Shown here piece after piece: positions 43,161 to 52,447 of a DNA stretch of 64,000 nucleotides. Both the position numbers and the translations under genes were made by a program. Source of the DNA: Leptolyngbya sp. Cla-17 (lineage in GTDB: Bacteria > Cyanobacteriota > Cyanobacteriia > Leptolyngbyales > Leptolyngbyaceae). The stretch lies in the NCBI RefSeq assembly GCF_016807185.1, contig NZ_JAEVYN010000002.1, positions 552,528 to 616,527 of the forward strand. The letters run 5' to 3'. Under the pieces are notes generated by a model, which had not been told where the DNA came from, did not search any database, and was given only the letters and a program-made list of their open reading frames with translations. The first letter of the stretch is position 1, and each line of letters opens with the position of its first letter.

Positions 43161-43781
43161 ATGATGCATCCACATACAGAACTTCGATTCATCGACGAAT
43201 CCATCGGTTATGGTGTGTTTGCAACTCAACTCATTCCGAAAGGCACTATTACCTGGATTTTGGATGAGCTAGATCAGAAATTTGACGAAGCGTACGTCAT
43301 GTCTCTGGACTTGCTGCTGCGCGATCGCCTGCTTAAGTATTGCTTTCGCGACGAACATGGGCAATATATTTTGTGCTGGGATATTGCCCGCTACGTGAAC
43401 CACAGCTTCAACTCGACCTTGATCGCCACCCCCTACAATTTTGAGCTTGCTGCCACAGATATTTTCCCTGGTGATGAGATCACGGATGACTACGGCTACT
43501 TCAACCTAGATAAGCCTTTCCACTGTTTGCCTGAGCCAAACACTACCCGCACCACAGTCATGCCCGATGACATGCTGCATTACTATGCCGAATGGGATCA
43601 CAAAGCCTCAGAAGCAATGCGGCATTTCAACAGCGTAAAGCAGCCTCTCAGGCACCTGATTGATCCAGCGCATAGCGAAAAAGTAAACGCGATCGCGGTT
43701 GGCAAAGAAGCGATCGACTCTATCCTTACTTGCTACTATCACACTCCTGATCAGTTAAAAGCAGTAAAAGCAGCCAGTTAG
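43161..43781 (+). CDS. SET-domain protein (putative lysine methyltransferase)
   Basis: This 206-residue protein shows the SET signatures: GYGVFATQLIPKGTITW near the start, YVNHSFNST in place of the usual NHSC-P-N, and GDEITDDYGYFN in place of GEEL-YDY. SET domains methylate protein lysines using S-adenosylmethionine. The Cys of the NHSC motif is Phe here, which also occurs in some bacterial members. A helical C-terminal part (about 130-206) may recognise substrate. Its start lies five bases after the PRC-barrel stop. Confidence 0.83.
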   Translation: MMHPHTELRFIDESIGYGVFATQLIPKGTITWILDELDQKFDEAYVMSLDLLLRDRLLKYCFRDEHGQYILCWDIARYVNHSFNSTLIATPYNFELAATDIFPGDEITDDYGYFNLDKPFHCLPEPNTTRTTVMPDDMLHYYAEWDHKASEAMRHFNSVKQPLRHLIDPAHSEKVNAIAVGKEAIDSILTCYYHTPDQLKAVKAAS

Positions 43782-43922
43782 GGAATAGAAGCCAGCAGCA
43801 ATATTGTGCCCATCAAGCTAAAACAGAGTAATTTGTAAGAAATCCTTTTTAAGCTGGGCACACTTGTCCAGCGTAGTCATAGTTAACACGATTGCGGCTG
43901 TGTTCAACTTAGGAGCTTATTC

Positions 43923-46106
43923 ATGCAGACTGCTGCACCACCAACCCCACCAGAGACCTCCTTCCCGCGCCGCAGTTCAGGTTTCTCCATGTTGCGATCG
44001 GTTGGCTCGCGTCTATTCCTTTCAGTGGTCGGCGGCTCCTTAATTGGCTTATTGGGCACCACCTATTGGTCCTACCGTGAACTTACCCGGCAATCTGAAA
44101 ACGAGTTGCTTTCTAGTCTTCAAGTAAAAGCCGAAAGTTTAGAAGGCTCATTCAATACTGTTGAGTACTCCACTAAAACCGTTGCCGATGCCTTGCAAAA
44201 CCTTTACGTTGCGGGTGAGCGACGAGAACAGGTCTACGTAGATCTCATGCGGCGGTCATTGAAAACCTCTCCGGTTGGCACAGGGTTAGGATTTGGGCAA
44301 CCTCCTACCAGCCGCTTAATTTTGCCCAATCGTCAGTTTGCCTATCCCTATGCTGTGCGAGACAAAAGTGGGCAAATCACATCCAAAGGCGGAGAAACCG
44401 ATCCGGGTGATTATCAAAAGCGCTACTTTACCGAGCCGATCGCCGCAGGTAAGCCCGTTTGGCTAGAGCCAGAACGGTACACAGAAACGACGCTTAATCC
44501 GCCGCAACAGCTCGTTAGTACTGCCTATTCTTTACCCTTCTATACTGACAAGCAGCAGTTGCTTGGAGTGTTAAGCCAAGATTTAGAGTTAGGCTTTTTA
44601 AGTCAAAAACTGAGTGTGTCTGCCATGCGAAATGCAGGCTATTTTGTGTTGGTCAGTGCCAAAGGCAATCTGCTTGCGTATCCCCCCAATCCTCAAAAAG
44701 CTCTAGATCTGATGCTTTTTCCTCAAATTGGTAACTATCAAAGTTTGTGGGAAAAAATTCAAATAAATCTAACTGCTGGCGAGAAAACTGGCGTGCTGCG
44801 ATGGCGAGATGCCAGTGGCAAATCGGAGTTCTGGGCGTATCAACAAATACCCAACAACAATTGGATTTTGATGGCACAAGTGCCAGAATCTGTTGTGCTG
44901 GGTCCCGTATGGCGATTTCTGGCAGCAGGAATTTTAGGCGCAGTAATTGGTGCTTCTATTGTTCAAGGAGCCGTAGTGTTTTTGTTTGTGCGGCGCTTGA
45001 ATCAGCGGTTGCAACCCATCATGGATGAGTGCAATCGCCTAGCAGAAATGAACGCTAAAAGTGAAGAACTCATGAGCCGAGAGGATGAATTGGGGCGACT
45101 GACGATTTCCTTTTATGCGTTGCTGGGTCAGGTGACCGTGAATGAGCGGCGTTTGCGGAAGGAAACAGCAAAATCGGCTCAGGCACTTCAAGCACTTCAA
45201 CAAACCCAAGCGCAGCTTATTCAAACTGAAAAAATGTCTAGTTTGGGACAATTAGTCGCGGGTGTTGCCCACGAAATTAACAACCCAATTAACTTTATCT
45301 ATGGCAATTTGCCCCACGCTTCAGAATATGCCCAGGATTTGATGGGGTTGGTCAAGCTTTATGATGCGATCTATACGAATCCTGACCCGGCGATCGCAAA
45401 CTATCAACGATCCATTGACTTAGACTTTTTGATGGAAGACCTGCCAAAAATGCTGGAGTCGATGAGCATTGGAGCCGATCGCATTCGAGAAATTGTCCTA
45501 TCGCTACGAAATTTCTCTCGACTAGACGAAGCCGAAATGAAGCGCGTTAACGTGCATGAAGGCATTGATAGCACATTGCTAATTTTGCAAAATCGACTGA
45601 AGGGCACTGCTGGACAAACCGCAATTGAAGTGGTCAAAGACTACGGAGAACTGCCTCTAGTTGAATGCTATGTTGGGCAACTCAATCAAGTATTTATGAA
45701 TATTTTAAGCAACGCAATTGATGCGTTAGAGCAATACAACCAACGGCGATCGCGGGAAGACGTTTCTGCCAACCCATCTATCATCACGATTCATACCGAA
45801 GCCATTGCCAAGGAAAACTCCGACTTTTCGCCAAGTTCCTCACTCCGCTCGACTGCTAAGTCAGTTCTAATTAGCGTTCGCGATAATGGTTCGGGCATTC
45901 CTGCTGTAAACCAATCTCGTCTATTTGACCCATTTTTTACAACGAAACCGATTGGCAAGGGAACTGGACTGGGATTGTCAATCAGCTATCAGATTGTGGT
46001 CGAAAAGCATCGCGGGATGCTCAAGTGCGTTTCGGAGCCAGGAAAAGGCGCAGAATTTCGGATCGAGATTCCCGTATTACAAGAAAACAAATCTCTAGAA
46101 GCTTAA
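43923..46106 (+). CDS. Cache-HAMP sensor histidine kinase
   Basis: This 727-residue membrane kinase has a first span at about 30-55 (LFLSVVGGSLIGLLGTTYW) and an extracytoplasmic Cache-like sensor to about 325 (SKGGETDPGDYQKRYF, YSLPFYTDKQQLLGVLSQDLEL). A second span lies near 335-360. HAMP and a coiled coil follow. HisKA has AHEINNPINFIYGN (phospho-acceptor His). HATPase has NQVFMNILSNAIDAL, DNGSGIP and GKGTGLGLSIS. Output is phosphorylation of an unlinked response regulator. It is a close relative of the broken kinase at 6914-8771. Confidence 0.92.
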   Translation: MQTAAPPTPPETSFPRRSSGFSMLRSVGSRLFLSVVGGSLIGLLGTTYWSYRELTRQSENELLSSLQVKAESLEGSFNTVEYSTKTVADALQNLYVAGERREQVYVDLMRRSLKTSPVGTGLGFGQPPTSRLILPNRQFAYPYAVRDKSGQITSKGGETDPGDYQKRYFTEPIAAGKPVWLEPERYTETTLNPPQQLVSTAYSLPFYTDKQQLLGVLSQDLELGFLSQKLSVSAMRNAGYFVLVSAKGNLLAYPPNPQKALDLMLFPQIGNYQSLWEKIQINLTAGEKTGVLRWRDASGKSEFWAYQQIPNNNWILMAQVPESVVLGPVWRFLAAGILGAVIGASIVQGAVVFLFVRRLNQRLQPIMDECNRLAEMNAKSEELMSREDELGRLTISFYALLGQVTVNERRLRKETAKSAQALQALQQTQAQLIQTEKMSSLGQLVAGVAHEINNPINFIYGNLPHASEYAQDLMGLVKLYDAIYTNPDPAIANYQRSIDLDFLMEDLPKMLESMSIGADRIREIVLSLRNFSRLDEAEMKRVNVHEGIDSTLLILQNRLKGTAGQTAIEVVKDYGELPLVECYVGQLNQVFMNILSNAIDALEQYNQRRSREDVSANPSIITIHTEAIAKENSDFSPSSSLRSTAKSVLISVRDNGSGIPAVNQSRLFDPFFTTKPIGKGTGLGLSISYQIVVEKHRGMLKCVSEPGKGAEFRIEIPVLQENKSLEA

Positions 46107-46327
46107 GGCAGAAGCCACCCGTGGCAAAAAGTCTGAAACTAAATTAGTCGCTGGGAATATTACAAAACCTCGGTTCCTGTAAAAGAATGCTGACTTCGGA
46201 TATCACTAGAGGGCGAGTGAAATATCATCCTAGAGATTTTTTTATATAGCAAGGGAATATTGGGTTTTTTCGAATGGTATGAATCTCAATCGAGTAAAAT
46301 TGAAGGATTTTTTACCCTAGAAAAAGC

Positions 46328-47440
46328 GTGAAACGTAAACAATTTGTCCAAACCGCGATCGCCAGTGCTACTACAGGTTCAGCCCTCGTCGCTTGTCGAG
46401 CCAATACGGGTGCATCAGGCGCAAATGCGTCCTTACCTACAATTAACTGGCAGATGGCAACGAGTTGGCCCACCGCATTGGATACCATCTTTGGCGGTGC
46501 CACCACATTTACAGATCGCGTGGGCGCGATTACCGGGGGCAAGTTTAAGATTACACCGCGTGCGGCAGGGGAGTTAGCTCCGCCCCTAGAAGTGCTAAAT
46601 GTGGTTTCCCAAGGCGCAGTCCCCTGTGGTCATACGGCTGGCTATTATTATGTAGGTAAAAGTCCCGCTGCCGCATTTGGCACCGCGGTGCCCTTTGGCT
46701 TAAATGCTCAACAGCAAAACGCTTGGTTGTATGAAGCAGGCGGGTTGAAAACGCTGCAAGCTCTATATGCTCGAAAGTTTGGTGTGATTCAGTTTCCCGC
46801 AGGCAACACGGGAGGGCAGATGGGCGGCTGGTTTCGCAAGGAAATCTCGAAGGTCAGCGACCTGCAAGGGTTAAAGATGCGTATTCCCGGACTGGGGGGG
46901 CAGGTCATGGGCAAACTGGGCGTGACGGTGCAGACCTTACCGGGTGGGGAAATTTTTCAGGCGCTGCAAACAGGAGCGATCGATGCGGCTGAGTGGGTGG
47001 GTCCCTACGACGACGAAAAGTTAGGACTGCATAGAGTTGCCAAATTCTATTACTACCCTGGCTGGTGGGAACCCGGTCCAACGTTGGAGGTGCAAATTAA
47101 CTTGAATGAATGGAAGAAGCTGCCAGCCGAATATCAGGCAGCGATTCAAGCGGCAGCCTTTGAAGCAAACATGACAATGCTGGCTCGGTACGATGCCCGC
47201 AACAATGAATCACTTCAACGTCTGATCCAAGGTGGTGTTACCCTGCGTCCCTACAGCAATGAAATTTTGGCAGCAGCAGAAAAAGCGTCCTTTGAGTTGT
47301 ATGACGAATTTTCTGCCAAAGATGCAGACTTCAAGAGTATTTTTGCAGAATGGAAACAATTCCGCGATCGCATCTATGCCTGGAACAACATCAATGAGGG
47401 CAGCTTTGCCCGCCATAGTTATGCCACCCTCAAGCTATAA
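46328..47440 (+). CDS. TRAP transporter solute-binding lipoprotein (DctP type)
   Basis: This 370-residue binding protein has a short export signal ending in a lipobox-like LVAC (residue about 24). Family features follow: NWQMATSWPTALDTIFGGA, GQMGGWFRKEI, MRIPGLGGQVM, LQTGAIDAAEWVGPYDDEKLG and YYYPGWWEPGP. The last two match the oxo-acid-binding TakP-like group, so a 2-oxoacid or similar carboxylate is the likely ligand. The start is GTG. Its stop overlaps the stop of the convergent large-permease gene by 6 bp. Confidence 0.9.
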   Translation: MKRKQFVQTAIASATTGSALVACRANTGASGANASLPTINWQMATSWPTALDTIFGGATTFTDRVGAITGGKFKITPRAAGELAPPLEVLNVVSQGAVPCGHTAGYYYVGKSPAAAFGTAVPFGLNAQQQNAWLYEAGGLKTLQALYARKFGVIQFPAGNTGGQMGGWFRKEISKVSDLQGLKMRIPGLGGQVMGKLGVTVQTLPGGEIFQALQTGAIDAAEWVGPYDDEKLGLHRVAKFYYYPGWWEPGPTLEVQINLNEWKKLPAEYQAAIQAAAFEANMTMLARYDARNNESLQRLIQGGVTLRPYSNEILAAAEKASFELYDEFSAKDADFKSIFAEWKQFRDRIYAWNNINEGSFARHSYATLKL

Positions 47441-48778
47441 AATCGGCTTTGCAGACAGATCGACCAGCCAGCGTACTGTTTGAGGAAAGCCCATCACTAT
47501 GAGCAACACCACCACTTGCAACACCATGAATGGAAACGCACTTTTGTGAATATCAATCGTGCTGACTTCCTTGGGGGCAACACTTTGCAAATAGAACAGA
47601 GAAAAACCTACGGGAGGTGAGATAAAGGCGGTTTGCAAATTAATCGCCATTACCACCCCAAACCAAACCATATCAAGCCCTAACTGTTGCGCGGCAGGCA
47701 CTAATAGGGGCATGGCAATAAAACAAATTTCAATAAACTCTAAGAACACGCCCAGAATAAAAATCACAATATTACTAACAATCAGAAAAGCAATCTTGCC
47801 ACCCGGCAAGTTTACCAGAAGATTTGTAATCAGGGCTTTGCCACCCAAGCCATCAAAAACAATGCTAAAAAACGCTGAGCAAAACAAAATCATCAACACA
47901 ACCGATGACACTACCGCCGTTGAGTGACCCGCCGATTTAATCAATGCCCAATTGAGTTTTCGATTGAGCGCAGCCAACCCACAGGCCCCTACAGCTCCCA
48001 CTGCGCCTGCTTCTGTTGGCGTAGCAAAGCCAAAGAAGATACTGCCCAGTACAGCAAAAATAAGCAGCAAGGGGGGAATGACGGCTTTCATCACCCGTCG
48101 CAATAGTGCCATCCCACTGATTTGTCGAGCTTCCAGCGGCAGTGCAGGCGCGACGCTCGGTTTGAGAAAGGCTAGTACCAAAACATACAGCGCATAAGCT
48201 ACCGATAGCATCAATCCCGGAATCAACGCCCCCAAGAACAGGTCACCCACCGACACGCCCAGTTGATCGCTTAAGACGAGCAGCACCAGACTCGGAGGGA
48301 TGAGTTGAGCCAATGTCCCCGACGCGACAATCACCCCCGCAGCCAGTTGTTTGTCATAGCCATAGCGCAGCATCACGGGTAATGCCAGCATTCCCATAAT
48401 GATCACCGTGGCTGCTACAACACCTGTGGTCGCCGCCAACAAGGTGCCAACAAAAATCACCGCCAGTGCTACTCCACCTCGGAGCGGTCCTAGTACAATT
48501 CCGATGGTTTCCAACAGTTCTTCTGCCAATCCCGACTTTTCTAAAACTGCACCCAAAAACACAAAAAAGGGAATTGCCAACAGCGTGAAGTTGGACATAG
48601 TGCCAAACCAGTTGTTCGACAACAGCAGCAGCCGACTGGGGTCAAACGCGTCCACAAACCATCCGATCAACCCAAAGACGATCGCCGTTCCCGCGAATGA
48701 AAATGCTACCGGATAGCCGCTCATGAGGATAAAAAAGAAGCCAATGAACATCGCGATCGCTAACCACTCAAAGCCCAT
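47435..48778 (-). CDS. TRAP transporter large permease (DctM type)
   Basis: This integral membrane protein of about 447 residues has about twelve spans and catalyses sodium-driven uptake with the DctQ subunit. Family segments include FVFLGAVLEKSGLAEELLETIG, GVIVASGTLAQLIPPSLVLLVL, ATPTEAGAVGAVGA and NLQTAFISPPVGFSLFYL. The start MGFEWLAIAMFIG at 48778 is preferred over the upstream TTG. It is cotranscribed with the small subunit upstream, but is convergent with its binding-protein gene. Confidence 0.9.
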   Translation of the reverse strand: MGFEWLAIAMFIGFFFILMSGYPVAFSFAGTAIVFGLIGWFVDAFDPSRLLLLSNNWFGTMSNFTLLAIPFFVFLGAVLEKSGLAEELLETIGIVLGPLRGGVALAVIFVGTLLAATTGVVAATVIIMGMLALPVMLRYGYDKQLAAGVIVASGTLAQLIPPSLVLLVLSDQLGVSVGDLFLGALIPGLMLSVAYALYVLVLAFLKPSVAPALPLEARQISGMALLRRVMKAVIPPLLLIFAVLGSIFFGFATPTEAGAVGAVGACGLAALNRKLNWALIKSAGHSTAVVSSVVLMILFCSAFFSIVFDGLGGKALITNLLVNLPGGKIAFLIVSNIVIFILGVFLEFIEICFIAMPLLVPAAQQLGLDMVWFGVVMAINLQTAFISPPVGFSLFYLQSVAPKEVSTIDIHKSAFPFMVLQVVVLLIVMGFPQTVRWLVDLSAKPIL

Positions 48779-48867
48779 AGTTTTTCTGCTCAAACGTCAT
48801 GTTTCGCGTTGTCCACTGATCCAGATGATTGTAGCCAGCTAGATTCGCAGAATAGACCCCTGGCAAC

Positions 48868-49503
48868 CTACTCAAGGGGCACCTGCTCTATATCTGATTG
48901 AATGATCTGCCCGCCCTGGGCGTATCCCTTCAAAATCGCCAAATATTTGATAGCTTGCGAAATTGCCTGAGCAAGCAACAGGGCAAAAGCAACAATAATC
49001 ATTGTTTTGATGGGCGCTCGCGGCAAGCCATCTGCATCCGGGGATACTTCCCAACTTCCCCATGTACCATCCGGTAGGTACCCCCAGGACTGCAAAACAG
49101 GGTTGGCACTAACCCAGATTCCCAGCAAACAAAAGGGAATCAGAAAAAAGACTGTGCCCAAAAAATCGACCAGCGCTCGTCGTTTCTCGCTCCAATGGGT
49201 GTAGAGAAAATCGACACGAACGTTAGCCGAATGTTTCAGGATGTAGGCAAATCCCAGAAGAAACATTAACGAAAACAAATACCATTGCAGTTCGATCAAC
49301 GCATTGGAGGATAGTTTGAGTCCAATTAATCGCCCAACATAGCGAGCAATGACGTTGTAGAACCCAACCGCGATCGTCAAAATGACCATCCAAGCACTAA
49401 AGTTACCGATAACGTCAGTGACGCGATCGATAGCTTTAGAGAGTCTAAGGAGAGTACGAATATGGGAAGGCTTGAGAAAGGTATGCAAGGCTGAGGACTT
49501 CAA
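48868..49503 (-). CDS. TRAP transporter small permease (DctQ type)
   Basis: This 211-residue protein has four predicted spans and the DctQ signature ELQWYLFSLMFLLGFAYILKHSANVRVDFLY. It forms the membrane complex with the large subunit 89 bp downstream. The start appears to be TTG 49503, as no upstream ATG is in frame. The loop GSWEVSPDADGLPRAPIKT is typical of 2-oxoacid/mannitol-type small subunits. Confidence 0.87.
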   Translation of the reverse strand: MKSSALHTFLKPSHIRTLLRLSKAIDRVTDVIGNFSAWMVILTIAVGFYNVIARYVGRLIGLKLSSNALIELQWYLFSLMFLLGFAYILKHSANVRVDFLYTHWSEKRRALVDFLGTVFFLIPFCLLGIWVSANPVLQSWGYLPDGTWGSWEVSPDADGLPRAPIKTMIIVAFALLLAQAISQAIKYLAILKGYAQGGQIIQSDIEQVPLE

Positions 49504-49597
49504 TAGAGCCTATAAGTTTTGCACACGATAATATCACGCCAGTTCGACTAGAAATAAGAGGGTAGCGGAGGCTGCCAGAAAACAATTTGTTTAGAGG

Positions 49598-49661
49598 CAG
49601 GAATCCTCTAGTTCCTCAAACTAGCAAGAATAATTACTCAAACTAGTAAGAAAGATTCCTG
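49598..49661. repeat. Inverted and direct short repeats
   Basis: CAGGAATC and GATTCCTG form an 8-bp inverted pair enclosing two direct copies of CTCAAACTAG-AAGAA. This non-coding stretch lies upstream of the TRAP small-permease start and beyond the end of the Pro/Ala-rich gene; purpose unknown. Confidence 0.4.
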
Positions 49662-49761
49662 GCACTTCTTCATGCTTTGATTGCGGCTGTCAATGTTTGC
49701 CCTGATTGTCCTAGATATCCAGGTGATCACCCAAACGTCCAAGCGATCGCACTTCTTTTGG

Positions 49762-50304
49762 CTATTGTCCAGCCGGAGCGGGGGAAACAGGAGCCGGAGC
49801 ATCTGGAACACGTTGCTCTGGTGCGGGTTGTGCTGCTGGCGCTGCTGGTGCTGCTGGCGCAGGTCTTGCTGCTGGCGCTGCTGGTGCTGCTGGTGCCCTC
49901 TGAGGTATTGGATTGGGAATAGTTACATTTACATTAGGAGCAGGTGCCGAGGATTGTTGAGGCACAGGAACGATGCGATCGCGCTCAATAATTCGCTCCT
50001 TTATTTGAGGAGAAGGACTCGTCACAGGGTTAGCAGGAGTGATGATATTAGTCGTGCTAGGTCTTTGATTTAGAAAATAATAGGCTGCAACACCTAAACC
50101 GACCAAAGCTGTTAGCAACATGCCTAAGAGCAATCCTCCAAAAGTGTTGCTGTCCTCACGATCACGCTGAGCAGCTTCAGAATTGCGTTGCTCAATCAGT
50201 CGATTTTGAGCATCAATGTTTCGATTTTGAGCATCAATGTTTTGAGGAGGTACTGATGCAGGATTAATATCATCGCGAGGATCTGGTTTATTAAAGTTGG
50301 TCAT
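49762..50304 (-). CDS. Single-span membrane protein with Pro/Ala-rich tail
   Basis: This protein of about 180 residues has a polar N-terminus with a doubled NIDAQNR unit, one membrane span (GGLLLGMLLTALVGLGVAAYYFL), then a long Pro/Ala-rich extracytoplasmic tail (RAPAAPAAPAARPAPAAP). The start MTNFNKPDPRD at 50304 is preferred over a longer open frame. The tail resembles cell-wall-spanning linkers. The family is not recognised. Confidence 0.6.
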   Translation of the reverse strand: MTNFNKPDPRDDINPASVPPQNIDAQNRNIDAQNRLIEQRNSEAAQRDREDSNTFGGLLLGMLLTALVGLGVAAYYFLNQRPSTTNIITPANPVTSPSPQIKERIIERDRIVPVPQQSSAPAPNVNVTIPNPIPQRAPAAPAAPAARPAPAAPAAPAAQPAPEQRVPDAPAPVSPAPAGQ

Positions 50305-50491
50305 AGTTAAGTTATAGAGTTCAATTACCGAATTGTACTGGTATTGCTTATCACTTCGTCTCCACCCATAAAGGGATTCTTGCTCGTCCGAAAGATATAG
50401 GTGGATGACAAGCATAACCCACCACAACTCGTCACATACGATATTTCTCGCCACGCTTTATAGTAGAAAGGCTAACTAATCTGTCAGATCT

Positions 50492-51397
50492 ATGGAACCA
50501 AAATCAACTGCCTCCCATTCAGCGGCGGAATCTTTCTCAATGGATGACTTTGCCAAGGCTTTGGAGAACTATGATTATGGGTTTCAGAGCGGACAAACAG
50601 TATCCGGCAAAGCCATCAGCTATGAAACCGATGGCATTTACATTGACATTGGTGCCAAATCTCTTGCCTTTTTACCTGCCGACGAAGCGAGTTTACGGGA
50701 AATTCGCGACCCAGAAGCAATTTTGCCCATTGGAGAATCGTGTGACTTTTTGATCATTCGAGAACAGGATGCAGATGGGCAGGTAACTCTTTCGCTAAAG
50801 CAGCTAGAGATTCGGCAGATGTGGGAGCGCATGGCTGAATTGCAAGAGAGTACCCAAAGTTTATCTGTCAAGGTGACAGGCATTAATAAGGGTGGCGTGA
50901 CGATAGATGTGCAAGGATTGCGAGGTTTCATTCCGCGATCGCACCTGCTAGAGCGCGATAATCTGGAATCACTCGTGGGCACCACCCTCACCGCCAACAT
51001 CTTAGAAATCAACCAGGAAAAAGGAAAACTGGTTCTCTCCAATCGGTTAGCAACTCGCTCTGCCGCCGTTAGTCAGTTTGAAATTGGGCAACTGATAGAA
51101 GGCAAAATCAGTGGTATCAAACCGTTTGGCGCATTTGTAGATCTAGGTGGCACTAGCGGCTTGCTTCACATTAACCAAATCAGCAAGAACTATGTGGAAT
51201 CACTGCCAAACCTCTTTCAAGTAGGGCAAATCATCAAAGTCATGATCGCCGACCTGGACGAAGCTAAGGGCAGAATTTCTCTTTCTACCAAAGTGCTAGA
51301 AAATTATCCCGGTGAAATGCTGGAAAAAATGGCAGATGTGATGGCAGAAGCCGAAACCCGCCAAGAGAAAGCCCGTAAGCTCCTGATGAATGGGTAA
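50492..51397 (+). CDS. rps1b: S1-domain ribosomal protein, short cyanobacterial form
   Basis: This 301-residue protein has three S1 RNA-binding domains at about 34-105 (GQTVSGKAISYETDGIYIDIG), 120-185 (VKVTGINKGGVTIDVQGLRGFIPRSHL) and 200-270 (GQLIEGKISGIKPFGAFVDLG). Length and order match the shorter of the two S1 homologues of cyanobacteria (Rps1b/Nbp1 type), which helps start-codon recognition of leaders lacking a strong Shine-Dalgarno site. Full bacterial S1 has six domains. A bidirectional terminator follows. Confidence 0.88.
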   Translation: MEPKSTASHSAAESFSMDDFAKALENYDYGFQSGQTVSGKAISYETDGIYIDIGAKSLAFLPADEASLREIRDPEAILPIGESCDFLIIREQDADGQVTLSLKQLEIRQMWERMAELQESTQSLSVKVTGINKGGVTIDVQGLRGFIPRSHLLERDNLESLVGTTLTANILEINQEKGKLVLSNRLATRSAAVSQFEIGQLIEGKISGIKPFGAFVDLGGTSGLLHINQISKNYVESLPNLFQVGQIIKVMIADLDEAKGRISLSTKVLENYPGEMLEKMADVMAEAETRQEKARKLLMNG

Positions 51398-51408
51398 AGT
51401 GAATCAGA

Positions 51409-51441
51409 AGTATTGCTACGGCTCCGTGCCGTAGCAATACT
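51409..51441. terminator. Bidirectional hairpin terminator
   Basis: AGTATTGCTACGG pairs perfectly with CCGTAGCAATACT around a seven-base loop. It lies between the convergent rps1b and bioB ends. A- and T-containing arm ends can give U-runs on both strands. Confidence 0.75.
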
Positions 51442-51445
51442 TCCG

Positions 51446-52414
51446 CTATCGCGCTTTTGCCACCATGCCCAAGCGTTGCAGCAATGCGCCATCCTGAGAG
51501 CCTGCGGGGTTAGGTGTGGTCAGGAGTTTAGGTCCTGTAAAAATGGAGTTAGCTCCTGCTAAAAAGCACAAGGCTTGCAGTTCGTCGCTCATAGTCAATC
51601 GTCCTGCAGAGAGACGCACCATTGCGGTCGGGAACAGAATGCGGGTTGTAGCAATGATCCGCACCAGATCGATTGGGTCAATGGGCGGCACACCTTGCAG
51701 AGGGGTGCCGCCGACGGGAACAAGGCAGTTAATCGGAATAGATTCGGGGGCGGGAGATAAGTTGGCAAGGGATTCTAGTAGATCGAGTCGATCGCTCACG
51801 GATTCGCCCATACCCACAATGCCGCCACAGCAAACAGAAATTCCGGCTTCGCTAACGGCGCGAATAGTTTCCAGGCGATCGCGATAGGTTCGGGTGGTGA
51901 TGATCTGCTCGTAATAATCAGGCGAGGTATCCAGGTTATGGTTGTAGGCGGTTAGTCCGGCTGCTTTCAACTGCTGTGCCTGATGCGGCTTCAGCATTCC
52001 CAAAGTGCAGCAGACTTCCAGATCTAGTGCCGCCACCTGCCGCACCATCTCCAGTACGCGCTCAAATTGGGCACCGTCTTTCACTTCGCGCCATGCGGCT
52101 CCCATACAAAAACGGGTGGCGCCACTGGCTTTGGCGATCGCCGCTTCTGATAGCACCGCTGCCACATCCATTAACGGCTCTGGCTGCAAATCTGTTTGAT
52201 TATGGACACTTTGGGAACAGTAGCCGCAGTCTTCCGGGCAGGCTCCAGTTTTGATGCTGCACAACGTACACAACTGCACCGCATGGGGATCATGGTGTTG
52301 CCGATGGATAGTTTGGGCCGCAAATAGCAGGTCGGGCAGAGGTTGATGATAGACCTGAGCAATGTGATCTTTAGTGCTCAGGGATGGAATCGGACTTGAC
52401 GAAACAGTATGCAT
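51446..52414 (-). CDS. bioB: Biotin synthase
   Basis: This 322-residue radical-SAM enzyme inserts sulfur into dethiobiotin. The [4Fe-4S] ligands are in KTGACPEDCGYCSQS (C-x3-C-x2-C). Other family features are FCMGAAWREVKDG, YNHNLDTSPDYYEQI, CCGGIVGMGES, and a C-terminal KLLTTPNPAGSQD. Ligands for the sacrificial [2Fe-2S] cluster appear present. It lies 33 bp after the epimerase gene on the same strand, so cotranscription with it is likely. Confidence 0.95.
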   Translation of the reverse strand: MHTVSSSPIPSLSTKDHIAQVYHQPLPDLLFAAQTIHRQHHDPHAVQLCTLCSIKTGACPEDCGYCSQSVHNQTDLQPEPLMDVAAVLSEAAIAKASGATRFCMGAAWREVKDGAQFERVLEMVRQVAALDLEVCCTLGMLKPHQAQQLKAAGLTAYNHNLDTSPDYYEQIITTRTYRDRLETIRAVSEAGISVCCGGIVGMGESVSDRLDLLESLANLSPAPESIPINCLVPVGGTPLQGVPPIDPIDLVRIIATTRILFPTAMVRLSAGRLTMSDELQALCFLAGANSIFTGPKLLTTPNPAGSQDGALLQRLGMVAKAR

Positions 52415-52447
52415 GGGAAACAGTCGCTTGCTTTCTAGAAGCCTAGA

